Assembly (NCBI GenBank): GCA_026225945.1
Contig: JAMJFZ010002500.1
Coordinates: 3,688,501-3,752,500 of the forward strand
Length of the DNA stretch: 64,000 nt
Source: Cricetomys ansorgei
Lineage: Eukaryota; Chordata; Mammalia; Rodentia; Nesomyidae
Direction of reading: 5' to 3'
A model generated the notes under the pieces. That model did no database searches, was not told where the DNA came from, and saw only the letters and a list, made by a program, of their open reading frames with translations. The translations under genes and the position numbers were made by a program. Shown here piece by piece: positions 12,791 through 25,556 of this stretch; position 1 is the stretch's first letter; each line of letters starts with the position of its first letter.

Positions 12791-14101
12791 CCTGGGATAC
12801 TCCTGATGCTTAGCCCAGAAACTGGGACAGAACCAGGGCTACGTGAGTGCTGGCTGTACAGCAGCCTCTGCATTCTGCTGTGGTACAACCTCCTCAAGGG
12901 TACTCTGTGTTGAATAACACCCCATCACAACTAGGCATTTCCTACAGCTAACCCTCCTATTAACTACCAATCTGCGTCTCAATACCTGGTGAACCACTGG
13001 GAGTGTCAAAATAACTGCAATTCCATCGTGGGCAACTTTTAGTTTTCTGATGGCTCTCCCAGGATCATGTCAGATACATGTTAGGAGAACACAATACTCT
13101 TTGAAAGAGCATTTTGAAAATGCTCATTTTATATTAGTTTTGGAGTAGTCCCCCCTCCTCCCCCCGGCAGCATAGGGGGAAAAACTCATTTCTAATTGTC
13201 TTGGAATTACTCTGTTTCTTGGAAATTTTTTTTTTAAATCCATGAAATTTTTAATTCATATCTGACAATTAGAGAATGATGGGGAGTGTTAACTGAGTCT
13301 CTGAATTGTTTGCATGATCCTCAATCTCAAGGAAGCCACTGTTGGCTAGTAACAGAAGGGAGACAGGTGGGTACAAGGATTACTTATGGAGCAGCCTGGT
13401 GAAAGCACTGTCAATAACAATGATGGTACAAGAACAAGCGACCTCGCTAAAAATCCCGAGGACAACAGGCAGACATCAGGGCACAGAGAAATGAGGTTCC
13501 TCATAAACACTCAGGACATTCATCTGTTCTGAGCTCCTCAATCTTGGCTGCCCCTGTCTGTGCTGGGTAACTCCCTGCTGTGAGGAGGCTGCCTTGAACA
13601 TCTCATGAGGACAGCACCTCTCCTCGTCTCACTACGTGCTGGTAGCTTCTCTCTCCCATTTTGACAACAAAATGCTGCAGACATTCCCCACTGCCTCCTG
13701 GAGGGCAGATGTCTTGGTTTGAGAACCACTGCCCTAATGGTAGAAAAGAAGTAAAAACATCAATAGAACGTTTTAAAATAAATTCGTACTGTTTTAAAAA
13801 TGGGCTCATTGGTTCATTCTAGGCTGATTCTAAAATGGGAAAATTCACAATTACTAATTGCCTAAAAGCAAGATCACTGGATCTTCAGTAAGACATTCTG
13901 TGACATTTCTTCTTGATGATGTATAAGGTTTGAAATTTATTCAGAAAGTTTAACTATAAACCTATAAACATAATGTCGCTAACTTATAAGGAATATTTAA
14001 CTAGGTTAGCAAAATAATAAATATGAGATAAAGGAAAGGGTTAATATAAAAAGATAGAGGACTTGTGGGCTTTAATTATATGGCACATAGCAAAAATAAG
14101 T

Positions 14102-14236
14102 GAAGTGGGACATGCTGGTGCACACCTATAATCCCAGAACTTGGGAGGTGGAGAATCACAAGTTCAAGATCATCCTTAGCTGTGTAGCAAGTTCAAGGTC
14201 AGCTTGGGCTATAACACCCTGCCTCAAAAGCCAAAA
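14102..14236 (+). mobile_element. B1/B4 SINE
   Basis: GGTGCACACCTATAATCCCAG, AACTTGGGAGGTGGAG, AAGTTCAAGATCATCC and GGTCAGCTTGGGCTATAACACCC show a B4-type body. Confidence 0.7.
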
Positions 14237-15052
14237 CCAAGTAACACAATGGTATGAGACCTCCTGTGCAGATGTCTCCAAGGGTTATTTCCTTCAAACT
14301 ATAAAATGCTTGAAGATCCATGTCCTACTGACTGAACTATGACCACCTACCTTCCTGACACCTTGTCAATCATACTCCTTACCACTCTTCCTCTTGTGGA
14401 TTTGCCTCTGTTAGTAGCTGTAAAGCGTATCTAAAGGACTAAATATAAGTTTAGCAACAGCAAATGCTAAACGCACAAGACAACAGTAGAAATAATTTAT
14501 GTAAAGGTCTTACATGTAAAGTAGCTTCACATGTAAGCATACTTCATTTCCCGTCCTTTCAACCCTGATCAGTCTGCTTTAACTGCAAAGTTTAACTCAT
14601 AGGATGTTTATTAGAAAGTTAAGTTCTCAGAGCCATCACTTTTCAGGTTGTGACTTATGTTTTACGCATGTATGTGGAACAAAGGCTCTATTCAGACACA
14701 GGGCAAGAGTACCACAGCATCCTAAGTGATGCTGGCACATCTAAATACTAACTAGAAGTCCAGGCACATCACTTAGATCTCAGGTTTCATTATAAAATGG
14801 ATATAGATTTACCCTTCCTTACCTTACAGTGGTACCCTGAGGAAATGAGTCAGTGTTCCATGTACACTATACTAAACTGCTGTTCCAGTACCCATGAAAT
14901 AGTCAAGTTGAGTCACCCATCATCCACATGGGAGATTCTTACACAAAGCTGGAGCTATTGCTCCCCCTGCTGTCAAAATATGAATGCTTTCTTTCATTGG
15001 CTAAATGTCTCATTAATAATAAATTAATAAAGTTAAATAAGTTAATAAAGGG

Positions 15053-15246
15053 GGCTGAAGATGCTTGCCTAGCATGTATGACCCTTGGGTTCAATCTCCA
15101 GTACCCCACAAATTAGGTGTGATGGCACACACCTGCAACTCAGTAGAAGCAGGAGGATCAAAGGTTCTTCATTTGAAATCCAAGGTCATACTTAGCAAGA
15201 TCAAAGGATATATAAAATCTTGTCTCAAAAACCAACAAAAAACGGT
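15053..15246 (+). mobile_element. B4 SINE (ID-like head plus B1-like body)
   Basis: The head TGCTTGCCTAGCATGTATGA joins a body with GTGATGGCACACACCTGCAA, and the element ends CTTGTCTCAAAAACC. Confidence 0.7.
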
Positions 15247-15261
15247 AACAATAAAGGTTAC

Positions 15262-15445
15262 ATAAAGACTAGTGAGATGGTTCAGAGGGCAGAGGGACCT
15301 GCCTTCAAGCCTAAGGACCTGGCCTCAATCCCTGTAAACTCTGTAGTGAAAGGAGAGACAAAGCGACCTCTGACCTCCACAGGTACACTGCAGCAGCCCC
15401 CACCTCAAATAAATGCATACACATAAATTAAAACAAAGTAATGAC
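15262..15445 (+). mobile_element. B2/B3-type SINE
   Basis: GACTAGTGAGATGGTTCAGA, a B-box-like GACCTGGCCTCAATCCC and TCTGACCTCCACAGGTACAC identify it. It lies directly after the B4 copy. Confidence 0.65.
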
Positions 15446-15757
15446 ACAAAGGCCGATGGAACAGGGCTTCAACTAGATCTACCACAAAAGCAGAGAAAAC
15501 TCACCCTAAGCGGAATTTTTGGGGTACTCTTGATGCCTAACACTGTGCTGCTGTCATTTGGCTGTTTATACTTTTCACCTCCCCCAACACTCACTTGCTC
15601 TGGGCCGTCTCCTGAACTTCCTCTTCCCCAGGACACAAAGCTGCTGAATGTTAGATGGAACAGCTTTCAGCAACTGTCGACTGACCCAGTTTTTAGACTT
15701 TAAGCAAGTTGTTTGCAACTATGCAGCTCAAAACACTGGCACCCTCTTAAAGAAATG

Positions 15758-15758
<1 letters not shown>

Positions 15759-15808
<50 letters not shown>

Positions 15809-15812
15809 TGTG
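15759..15812. repeat. (GT)n microsatellite
   Basis: About 26 GT units with one TTTG interruption. Confidence 0.97.
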
Positions 15813-16204
15813 AATATTCTTATAAACCGTCACTCTAAAAAGTAAAGCTAAAAAAAATAAAATTGGAAAAAAAATGTCATGTATTGCAAGTCAGAGGGTT
15901 GCTTTTGGTTTTCAGATTAAGGGCAAGGGTGCTGGGTAGAAAATGTTGCAAATGCTTGTTAATGGGAAGGACACCTTACCTTAGGGTAAGCATTCCAGCA
16001 GGCTTCTTGGGGTAAAAAACGTGTCCTATTTGCTTTCATATTTTAAAACCCTAAACTGACTGATGCCAACTCATAGTCACAGATGCTTAGCTGCTGCTCG
16101 TTGGGCTAAACTGCTTCAATCACTCAAGCTGACGAAGAAAGGACTGGTCTGCATCCACGGTCCCCAGGTATATTCTTGGCAAAGGACTCCCTATAATTGC
16201 TCAG

Positions 16205-16335
16205 TAGACACCTGTGAACTGACTTCATCACCATGGCTCAGACATGGGATAGAATGTCTATATAGCCCTGGAGGGTCTCCTACCTCAGCGTCCCAAATTT
16301 GGGATTACAGGCATGCGCCATCACACTGGGCCATG
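16205..16335 (-). mobile_element. Degenerate B1 SINE
   Basis: GGGATTACAGGCATGCGCCA near 16,302 and the preceding CCTCAGCGTCCCAAATTTGG are the reverse of the B1/Alu left end. Confidence 0.6.
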
Positions 16336-16625
16336 GAAGATCTTCACATCGATGAACTGGAAACACCTATTTCTATGATTATTTCTTAATGTCAGACAAC
16401 TGAGAAAACACATGGAAGATAATAGTCCATCTTCACCAAAAGTTTCTTCTTACAGAGTCCTGCAAAAACGTTCAGCCACACATTTTTGGAGATTGTCTTT
16501 TACTTTAACAGAAACGTTTTTTGTTTGCTTGTTTGCGGGTTTTTTTTTTAACTTTAAATGAGCATTTACATGTTTCCAAGAAATTAGTATTTTTCATCAA
16601 TTAAACAAACCACTTCAATCAATCT

Positions 16626-16637
16626 TTTATTTTTATT
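16626..16637 (-). terminator. Tandem poly(A) signals, candidate end of CHML mRNA
   Basis: Two AATAAA hexamers lie end to end on the minus strand (16,632-16,637 and 16,626-16,631). About 10-35 bases further along, at 16,601-16,620, the minus strand is GT-rich (AGTGGTTTGTTTAA), as expected of a downstream cleavage element. This is a well-formed site but the assignment to CHML is positional. Confidence 0.45.
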
Positions 16638-17251
16638 GTACACATTAATATTTTACAGAAATAGAGAGATCAAGTATTAACCTGCATTTACATGCCCTCT
16701 GATTCCTTCCAGGGTAGAGATCTAAATTTTTACACACATGTAACCAGTACACAATAATCCTGTTGTAACATCTCTCTGATTCTCAAACATGTTTGCGTAC
16801 AATTTTGCATATGCTGTTTAACTCTCCATAGGCTTACAATAACACTAGCAATACACCACCAAAATGCATTCATTTCTTAGTCAGCAGGTTTAAAACAATG
16901 TATAAATGGAATTGCTCAAACATCCTTCTGGATGTAGCTTTGTTTATTTGCTCATTCTGCGTATGTCCCTTGGCATCAGATACAGAGGTGTGGTTACTCT
17001 TCTAAGTAGTTCTTCAAAATGACCACGAGTACATGATGCTACTGTATGAGGACTCGTATAGATTTAAAAATCCACTTACTGATAAGAACGCAGTCAAAGT
17101 TGCTTTTATTTCTACTTTAATGCACACTAATTTGAGGACCAAAGAATTTATTTTTACTTCTTTTTTCCAATTTGCAACCTGTCGCTGTATACTCTGCACG
17201 GAAGTAGAAGGCCTGAAGAATTTACACCCACTTAAAAAAACAAACAAAAAA

Positions 17252-17420
17252 ACCCAGTCAGGTGGTGGGGTTGGTGCTCTCCTTTAATCCTGGCACTGGG
17301 GTGTGTGTGTGTGTGTGTAGAAGCAGGTGGATCTCTGAGTTCAAGACTAGCCCAGTCTACAAAGCAGGTTCTAGGACAGCCAGGGCTACACAGAAAAACC
17401 CTGTCTTGAAAAACCAAAAA
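17252..17420 (+). mobile_element. B1 SINE with internal (GT)n tract
   Basis: GTGGTGGGGTTGGTGCTC, CCTTTAATCCTGGCACTGGG, then GT units (17,300-17,318), then AGAAGCAGGTGGATCTCTGA, followed by the B1 right part and an A-tail. The GT tract replaces the usual GAGGCAGAGGC. Confidence 0.85.
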
Positions 17421-17989
17421 AAAAAAAAAAAAAGTAATAAAATAAATAAAAACAAAAATAAACACCCAAGCGGTAGAAACCGCTTTAAAAAAAACTCCAC
17501 CTTCTCTCCTTGTTTTGTATGTAATTTTTCATTTTAATTTTAGTCGATCTACCTTGTCAATGTTCACGGCCAGAACACTCCTTGGCATCGTTACTGGGGT
17601 AAAAATCGTAGTCTTACTACTTCTATGCTTAACATTTTCATTATCAAAAATACTGCATTATCAGATGAAAAGTGGATCTAATACCTATCTCTGTACTGAC
17701 CCAGTCTTCCTATAAGCAGCTTTTCAATACTTCTTTTCAGGTGGCTGATTAGTCTTAACTTTCTCGAATTCAGCACCACGGAACACTTAGATAGACTGAA
17801 TCATATAATGTCTTAAGGACTCGAAGGGGCAAAGGCCTGAGTTTTTTTCACCCTCTAAAATTGAAGACCTCTTTCCCTGCTTACTTTCCTGGATAATTTA
17901 TCACAATTCTCTCAAACTGCATAAAGCATAAGCTTGGTGTAGCAAATTTGATATTGTAATAAATGCCATATGCTGGCATCACTTTGGAT

Positions 17990-18110
17990 TCTGTTAAGTA
18001 TAATTTCTATTTTATGGATGGTGAATGGAAGCTGAAAGTGACTGTCTTGAGATCAGACAACTAGTTATAAATGATGTGATGTCTCCCTGTGTTTATAGCA
18101 TTTTCTTCTA
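17990..18110 (+). mobile_element. MIR SINE fragment
   Basis: TTTTATGGATGGTGAATGGAA, then GATCAGACAACTAGTTATAA resembles the MIR core (ATGAGGAAACTGAGG ... CACACAGCTAGTAA). It falls inside the presumed CHML 3'UTR. Confidence 0.45.
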
Positions 18111-19800
18111 AGGTATATCTCATGGGAGCATACTCATATTTCAAGTTTAGCGCCTTCATTAAACCTTCTATTTAAGTATCTTCCTTAAATTACTCTAATA
18201 TAGCTACATAACATTTTTTTAAAGATGATCATATATATTAATATCAATACTTTTTAAAATTCCATCACTGTTGAAATCTAGAGATGAGATTTCAAAAAAC
18301 TATGTATCTTGCGACCTGGAAAATTATTCCCTTTTTAGCATATTTACATGGTAATACAGGTTTAGTGAGTTATAAAGCTAAGGAAATAGAATATATCTGC
18401 ACTGCTTTCTTTCTGAATCTTTACTTTGTATTTTTATTCCAGTGACATTTTTTTCAGTCATATACAGATAAAAATAGTACCAAAAGCTGTTCATTTCTGC
18501 TTGAGAAATGGTTCGTACATGCTCCTAATACAAACTCGAGTTAAGTTTTAAGTAACTGCTTATTATACTACGAAAAGTTCACGAAATCATTATCAAACAT
18601 AATTAAATCAAATGTAAGTTCCTAGTTAGTGCAGTTGGTATTATGGGTTCTTCTTTTGGCTTGTTCTGTTCATGGTGATGTATGGCTACCCTCTCGGCCA
18701 CAAACTTTCTAGTCCTGAGCCATTATAAACAATTGTTGCTGTTTGTTGCCATCATCTGTGCCACCCTATTCAACAGCTTTGACCTATCCAATGAGAGCCT
18801 CTATCTTTTAGGATGAGGCCCTAATTGAATGTAATTGGTGAAAAGCAGCATTTATGATTTTATTTCTTAAACACCTGAAAACTACCAATAAGCCCATTCT
18901 AACTGGTTAGAAAATTAGATGATGTTCCTTACATTTTTAAATACTTCTTACTGGTTTGTCTCACTTCCAACTTACTGTTTCGTGATGTTAAGTAGCACAC
19001 TCGCTTTGTCAGCTTATAAGACAGCCCTTGCTTTGGCCTGGTCCAGTCTTTCTTCCCATTGCATTCCGCTCCGTGTTTTGTAACCTCTGCTTATCCCTTA
19101 CAGCTCTGCCTCTTTTGAATGTCCTCTGAAGAGACTGGTTCTGACAAGCTGTACAAAGTGGGTTTGAACTGCTCTCCCTTCCACTTTACCTTTCTTAGGA
19201 AAATGGTTTTCCTCTGAATTGCTATTTTTAGGTCATTTCAGGTATTTCAGTTGTTCTGCTAGATTTAAACCTTAAGATCTACCCAGTATTGTCATCTTAC
19301 TATTTAAAAAAAAATCTCAGCACACTGTCATCCATTAAAATGTCTTGCCTTGCTTTCTCACCGAAGAGTAAGAATATATTCAGAACACACTTTAGTCCTC
19401 TTCTCACGCGAAGGCTTTCACTGCTGGGGTACACTGGGTGGCTCTGGAGGGAAAGCTTCCCATTCTCCGGGTAACAGACATGGAGCAGTGGTGCACTCTG
19501 TCAGTTACCAGTGCTTATTAAAGTAGTATGGCCAACCAAGCGGCATGCTTCACCCTGAGACACCTGGGTGGGGAAAGCCATTAAGTTTAAAGCTATCTGT
19601 AATCCCACATTAAGATGCATGGCTGTTCCCTCCCCCCAGAATTCCTTTCTGGAAATTTCTAAACCCCTATCCTACAGTATCTTTTTCTGGGGTTAATTTA
19701 ATAATTTATGTTAGTCTGAGTTAATTGCCGGGAGTTCTTTTAAGTATTATTGTCAGCGCTATAGAAATTTTCTGAATATATCATGTCCCTTTAGTTTTCT

Positions 19801-19930
19801 TTTTTTTTGGGGGGGGGGTTTGTTTTGTTTTGAACCAAGTCTCAACACTGTAGCTCAGACTGGCATGGACTTTACAGCAATCCTCCTGAATGACAGGCTC
19901 ACATGAATGAGTCACCATGTCCAGATTGCA
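19801..19930 (-). mobile_element. Degenerate B1 SINE
   Basis: A T/G-rich head is followed by GTCTCAACACTGTAGCTCAG and ends in AGTCACCATGTCCAGA, an eroded reverse B1. Confidence 0.5.
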
Positions 19931-20703
19931 ATGTATCTCTTAAATATGAGCTTCTCCAACTACTAAGGGGTACTTTTTTTGGTAAAGTAGCAAGCTAGGG
20001 TAGTCTCACCGCCTCCTTGGTTATGGAGGTCAAGCAGGTGAAATCACGTGTAAATACCAACTTCAAGACACAGGATCACGCACGGCCACGCTTCTAACAG
20101 TCAGCTGTGTTTTAACCACATTAGCACTGGCATTAGCTGCTACTCCTACTATCGGCTCTGTGTGTTTGTGTAATATACAAAAATCTCACACAGTTTATGA
20201 TTTATGTGCTCCTGTACGCATCATCTGAGGTGGTAGCAACAGCAGTAGCTACAGCAGTAACTATAGTAGTCCTTGGGCATTAATTCTGTGTAGAAAATGG
20301 TAAAAGCTGAACACAGGAACAAGTGCATCATTATCGTAAGGTAAGCTCAGCTGCTAATGTGGGACCCAAAAGTAAGATAAAGCTAACGATGTTCAAAGAT
20401 TCTGGATTCTGGGAACCAAATCTGAAACAAAAAAGCTGAGTCACCAACAGATCAGTTGCTTTCGGGTTGGCAAAGCTACCCAAAGCCCGGGGTCTGGGTG
20501 TTAATAGCGCTTATCACACGCTACTGCTGCTTACTCATATGGCAGCTGTCTTTCAAAGGACAGTATTTTGAGGCCAGGTGAAGGCACATCCACTCTGGTT
20601 TCTTTTCATTTCGAAGGTGTTCTGGGCTTTGCAAGTTCCTGTTGTCCTTGGGGGAGTCTAGCATGGCGGTAACTGTATTGCTGAATCCAGGAGTGTCCAG
20701 TTG

Positions 20704-22569
20704 CTAACCCTCACCTTCAAAGATAATGTCTTCCGGATTTGGTGGAGGAGGGCAGAACTCTTCACCAGGAAAGATCTCCTGGAACAGCATTTCTGCTTGC
20801 TTGACTGCATGCTCGTTCCCCAGCCCACAGTCAGGTCCAGAGCAGACATACACATTGGCAGGTAAGCCGCAGTACGAGCTTCGGCTCACCCCTGAGGAGT
20901 CTCTCATATTAAAATAGAGAGCCCACAGGAGTCTTGGCTTTCTGGGTTCTTCCTTGTCTGCTTCTGTTTCTGCAAAAGGAATGAATAGCTGTTTCACCAC
21001 TGGTTCCAAGTCTTCTCTGGCTGTTTTTGAAGAGGAACAGGTCAGATGGACCAGATAGCTGTCCTTGATGCACGTCATGGTTGATGAACATAATTCCATG
21101 ATTCGAACAGAACCGGTTCCTGGCTCCAGTGGAGGTACTATCAAAACGGAAATCTGCTGGTCTGAATCTGTCTTCAGGATGGACTGATCTGTGATGAGCA
21201 CAGCTCTCGAGATCTGCTTATATTGCACGTTTGAACATGTTTCCTCAGACAGGTAACTGTCCTCCACAATAAAATAACTAGCGCTTATTCTCTGACCAAA
21301 GTGGTCTATGAGTCCTCTACAGCTTCCAGACTCTTTGTCAACCACAAGGCATTGTACTTTATGGCGAAGACAATAGATTCCACCAAAAACTGCACTCATC
21401 CTGCAGAAACACTGGGGAATTTCTCCTTGGCCATATAAAGGAAATATGAAGGGTGTGTTGCCAAACCGTCCAAGACACTGAAGGAAGTTTTTTGTTGCTC
21501 TGAGGCCATCTAATGCAGTGCAGGATGATTCTGATGTCATTGCGATGGAATGTAGTATGAAATGCTGGAGGTTGGGTGTTAATTTTTTAGTTTTTAAGTA
21601 CTCAGAAAACGAACAGTGTTTGAAATCTTGGTATTCATCAGAATGTTGCTCATAGTCTGAACAGAATGTAAGAAATTTCATTAGCATCCTCTTTTCAACC
21701 ATAGTGAGCTCTTTACTATTGAAGACATCTGCTCTGGAGCAGGGCACCTGCTCCACCTTCCCTTCCCGAAATGTAAGGATTCTAGTGACATTCTTAAATT
21801 CTGCGTAACGGCTAACGTTTGATTTGATTAGAAGGTCAATCAGCGACCCTTGAGAGTACAGCAGTTTTGATACCAAGTCAATATTAAACCTCCGACTCTC
21901 CTTAACCATTAGAGTGTACGTAATCCCACCCGTCTTTGGTTGTCCAGGGTTGTCTTCTGCAACAAGCTTGTGCTTATCTTTCTCTCCATCTGAAACTGTG
22001 TGCTTACCAGTTTCATCCCCACAGGACTTTTCTTTCCCCAGCGAGTCCTCTGCATCAGCTGGGGGTGCTGAAAGCGCTCTGTCACTTCTCTCTGTTTCTC
22101 CAGAAGGCACTTCACAGCCTGAAAAGTACACTGAGTGCCTTTCTTTGGGCAAGCCTGCAGAATCCAGAGAGTCAGCCAGGGTAGCCAATGCCACTGGAGA
22201 GGGACTTTTCTGCAGAGCATCGGCCTCTTGAACGCTGCCCCCAGCACCTTGACTGGCGTAACAGAAGACTTCTGTGTGTTCAATAGTTTCATCCTTCTTG
22301 CAAAGAGCGATGGCTTCTTCCGTCTCGTGGATCAGGTCTTGCCATGTGGCAGTCAGGTCTTCCTCACTGTCACGGTTCTGTTGATAGTCCTTCAGCCAGG
22401 ACAGCAAACCTGTAAAGCTGAAACTCGCCCAGTTCCCTCCATAGTAACTTCTTGAGTCAACATGCAGAACTCTCTGTCCACTTCTCGAACATGCAGCTGC
22501 CAGGATGGACTCAGGCAAACCTGTCCCTATTATAACCACATCAAACTCTGTGGGAAGCTTGTCTGCCAT
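20704..22569 (-). CDS. CHML: CHML, Rab escort protein 2 (REP-2), intronless
   Basis: The single uninterrupted frame encodes 621 residues. Rab escort proteins bind newly made Rab GTPases in the cytosol and present them to Rab geranylgeranyltransferase (GGTase-II) for C-terminal prenylation; REP-2 is the autosomal backup of REP-1 (CHM). The N-terminus shows the GDI/REP dinucleotide-fold motif [11 protein letters not shown] (about residues 11-21) followed by [10 protein letters not shown] (38-47). A long acidic, low-complexity insert typical of REPs occupies roughly residues 100-210. The second conserved block follows around residues 365-400 ([17 protein letters not shown], then FGGIYCLRH). The start ATG at 22,569 is the first in frame and lies just before the conserved fold. 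The lack of introns fits the accepted origin by retroposition from CHM. The gene lies in OPN3 intron 1 on the same strand. The protein ends soon after [10 protein letters not shown], shorter than human REP-2 (about 656 residues as I recall) and close to the rodent length. The frame has no break. Confidence 0.97.
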   Translation of the reverse strand: MADKLPTEFDVVIIGTGLPESILAAACSRSGQRVLHVDSRSYYGGNWASFSFTGLLSWLKDYQQNRDSEEDLTATWQDLIHETEEAIALCKKDETIEHTEVFCYASQGAGGSVQEADALQKSPSPVALATLADSLDSAGLPKERHSVYFSGCEVPSGETERSDRALSAPPADAEDSLGKEKSCGDETGKHTVSDGEKDKHKLVAEDNPGQPKTGGITYTLMVKESRRFNIDLVSKLLYSQGSLIDLLIKSNVSRYAEFKNVTRILTFREGKVEQVPCSRADVFNSKELTMVEKRMLMKFLTFCSDYEQHSDEYQDFKHCSFSEYLKTKKLTPNLQHFILHSIAMTSESSCTALDGLRATKNFLQCLGRFGNTPFIFPLYGQGEIPQCFCRMSAVFGGIYCLRHKVQCLVVDKESGSCRGLIDHFGQRISASYFIVEDSYLSEETCSNVQYKQISRAVLITDQSILKTDSDQQISVLIVPPLEPGTGSVRIMELCSSTMTCIKDSYLVHLTCSSSKTAREDLEPVVKQLFIPFAETEADKEEPRKPRLLWALYFNMRDSSGVSRSSYCGLPANVYVCSGPDCGLGNEHAVKQAEMLFQEIFPGEEFCPPPPNPEDIIFEGEG

Positions 22570-22651
22570 CCCAGGAGCTGAAGCTTCAGGTTACAACTGA
22601 TGAAGGGACTCCGTATAGATCTAGGCTGAGGGTTCCTCTGAGGTATTTATG
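22570..22651 (-). other. CHML: Candidate 5'UTR and splice acceptor of the CHML exon
   Basis: On the minus strand a TTTTATTACAG sequence ends at 22,652, which would start the CHML-containing exon at 22,651, 82 bases before the ATG. In other mammals CHML transcripts begin with a noncoding exon near the OPN3 promoter and splice to the coding exon. The acceptor chosen here is an inference; later AGs (for example CATCAG) are alternatives. Confidence 0.3.
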
Positions 22652-25479
22652 CTGTAATAAAATCTCTAGTAGTAATGTTCATTCAGAAACACTGAGTTTG
22701 CAAGTCCTAAGCTGATTAACTGTTAACAATTCTCAAACGTTAAAAAAGAAAAGTCAGTAGCACGGAAAACACGATAAAGTGCATGTAATCGTATCTGAGA
22801 ATATGCAAACGGATGTGTCCTTCTCATTTCTGCATTTCACCTTAGCAGTAAATGTTACCATGCACCACATATGCATTTGTGACTGGAACTCTTCTCTGAA
22901 AGAGGAAAATTCAAGAAGAGAACACAATTGTAAATAATATAAAAGCAATTTCATGCAACAGCAATTTTAATCCACCAGAGCCTGACTTGCTAACGTGGAT
23001 ACAAAACCTCTACCCAAGCAAATCATTAAATGCTTTCCCACGGATCTTCTAAGTTCTTGAAGATGAACAAAAGATATTTTATATGTCCTCCCCCAGGTCA
23101 GGCACTGCTGGTGTGAAGCCCAAACACAATATACCGCAAAAACTTAAAAACAATTAAGATTATACAATTCTTTGATTTTTAATAAAATATTTGGACAAAA
23201 CTGTGAGCTTGGACCAAAAGAAATGTGTGGCTTTCCTGTGTTTATGGAAACACACTATGCATTGTGCTTGCACACTGCAACACGACGAGGAGAATTACTG
23301 TGGTCAGGAAGGCCTGCAGGCAATCCGAGAATAGCTGCACCGAGGAATTTCCTATCCGTCACTACCCTCCAGAATCTTTCGGTAGATACATGAGATAATC
23401 AGATACATCAAAAGAATTAATTCAATAACTGGCATTTAAAAATATATGGGTACCCAAGAGAACAGGTCAGAGGGGAAACAGTTTTATAATACTTTCTGTA
23501 TCAAGTACATGTATAAGTTTAAAAAGAAAATTCCTGTTTTCCTGTATTAAAATATTTTAGCATAAATATTATCTATCCATAACATCTAAATAAGGAAATA
23601 TTTGCATTTTGCTAGACTGTCTCTATAGCTATGAATCTCTGGATCCCAAGAAGGATCCAGAAGTCTTCCTAAACATGCTATTTTCACTTCTAAAGAAGTA
23701 ATGAAAAGACTCTTCTGTGCCCTTCCATCATACTGTGTTCCGTGAGAGGCTTGGCACAGCTGGAGCTGTTCCCTCTGGACACACTCCCCTGGAAGTCTGC
23801 AGGCTAACACACTACGCACCCCACTACCGGGCTTCTCACTGCTCATCATGTACAGTAGCAGGAAGGGTCCTCTGTCCCTCTGCTTTCACTACCATTCAAT
23901 CTGCTCACATCTAGATGCAGGTACAAGTAGAGAATGAGTATTCTGATATTGGTAAAACAAGCCATCCAACTGGAATTTAGGTGAACTTCACTAGGTCACC
24001 GGCCTGATATGTCAGTTTAACTGAAACTGATCTTAACAAGCCCAGCTAATGGAAACCTCTAACCAAGATGATCAGGAATTCCAGCCTTCTCTGAGAAGCC
24101 AGGACAAGAGCACAGAATAAAGCAACTGCCTGGTCTACTTGTGCGTATATGTAAGAATACGTGAATTATTCATTCGCCCTTCTTCTAGCAGGACATGACG
24201 AGGGAGACAGAACCCAGGAGGGTATCCACATGAATGCACAGTAAGCTGGATAGTGGATAACATACACAGATGGGAAAACTGGCAGCCTGGGAAAGTGAAT
24301 GACTTGGGAAAGCCCAGACAATGAGGTAGCCATAGGGCCTACTTGTGCCAACAGATCAATGGTACAGCCTCACCAAAGCTCTGGAGCAAGCAGCTAGCTA
24401 CTTCCAGGATTTAAAAAATGTCCTCTCCATCAGTACTCAGGATTGGTCCTGGCTTGAGGATGGAAAAGGGAAGTGTCTTCCCATTTTCCACCCTTAAACC
24501 CTAATCAAGAAGGAGAAGACATTATCTTTGCTAAGACTGCTGTAAGTCCTGCAGTACCCCACTCTTGACCTGCCTCCAGGAATTAACTATTTCCAGCCCT
24601 CTAACCCCAGAGGATCCACCTCAGGCTTTAGGATGGGAATAAAGGTCATGATTCAAAGCACTGATAAATGGCCCGAGCGAAGGGGCCATGGGTGGATGTT
24701 TCTAGCAGTCTTAAATCCTTTCTGTGGTGATGGACCCTATAGGAATGCTGAAGGGGGAAAGGGGAAGAGGAGAAAACTGGAAGATACAGGCAGAGCAAGA
24801 GGGAGAAAGAGGGTGGGTGCTGTAAACCCTTTAAGAAAAAGGCAACCCACTCTTGTTTTCACACTCCCAGACGCAGACACCAGAGACCACAGCACTGCAA
24901 AGCACTTCACAGAAAGAAAAAAAAAAAACCTTTCATGTCTGGGAACAAAACACCTATCGCCCACCCTAGGGATTCTGCAGGCTAGGCCTGACTGACACAC
25001 ATCATCTTCTTTAAAGATTAACCATGCCTAAAAAACCCTCCAGATAAACATCTTTAGTTAACAGAGAGAATAATCACATAGTCAACCTATACTACCACCC
25101 ACATCCTCTTACAACCCCTCCCCGAGTGTCACTATTTTTGTATAATGGAAATCCTTAGATTAATGTTTATTAGGGAGAAGAGAATAAGAAAGTATCAAAA
25201 TTACTAATCAGTGAAATAAAGTTATAACTCCCAAATTTTGTTTTCTTTAAAACTTAAAAAAGGAATCATGACAAATGCCATGAGATTTGGGTTTGTCACA
25301 CATAAGTTGCCAAATTAAAATATCCATAATATTACATAGATGTTTTTTCTCTAAGATCTGCCAAGATAAAGGCAGTAATAAATGATCAATGTGTTTCAAG
25401 ATTTGAAAGAAGGGGCTTTAAGTCTTAAGAAATGCCCATTTCTATTTTATGTCTCTGTAGAAACAACTTTCCCTCTCCC

Positions 25480-25482
<3 letters not shown>

Positions 25483-25556
<74 letters not shown>
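25483..25556. repeat. (CT)n(CA)n compound microsatellite
   Basis: About 24 CT units run into about 12 CA units. It lies in OPN3 intron 1, about 0.65 kb from the exon 1 donor. Confidence 0.97.

Larger units (their letters stand above)
16610..20703 (-). other. CHML: Probable CHML 3' untranslated region
   Basis: CHML mRNAs are known to have very long 3'UTRs. Downstream of the stop there is AT-rich sequence with few SINEs: a degenerate B1 near 19.8 kb, a MIR near 18.0 kb and a B1 with an internal GT tract at 17.25 kb. The best candidate end is the pair of tandem AATAAA signals described at 16,626-16,637. Earlier single AATAAA hexamers (for example near 18,860, 18,434 and 17,104) could give shorter isoforms. 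The extent is inferred and not proven by the sequence. Confidence 0.4.

Noticed and set aside
1..20000. OPN3 exons 2-4 or the neighbouring KMO gene inside the window
   Set aside because: No stretch on the minus strand reads like opsin helices 3-7, and no KMO-like frame is seen; both are expected beyond the left edge.
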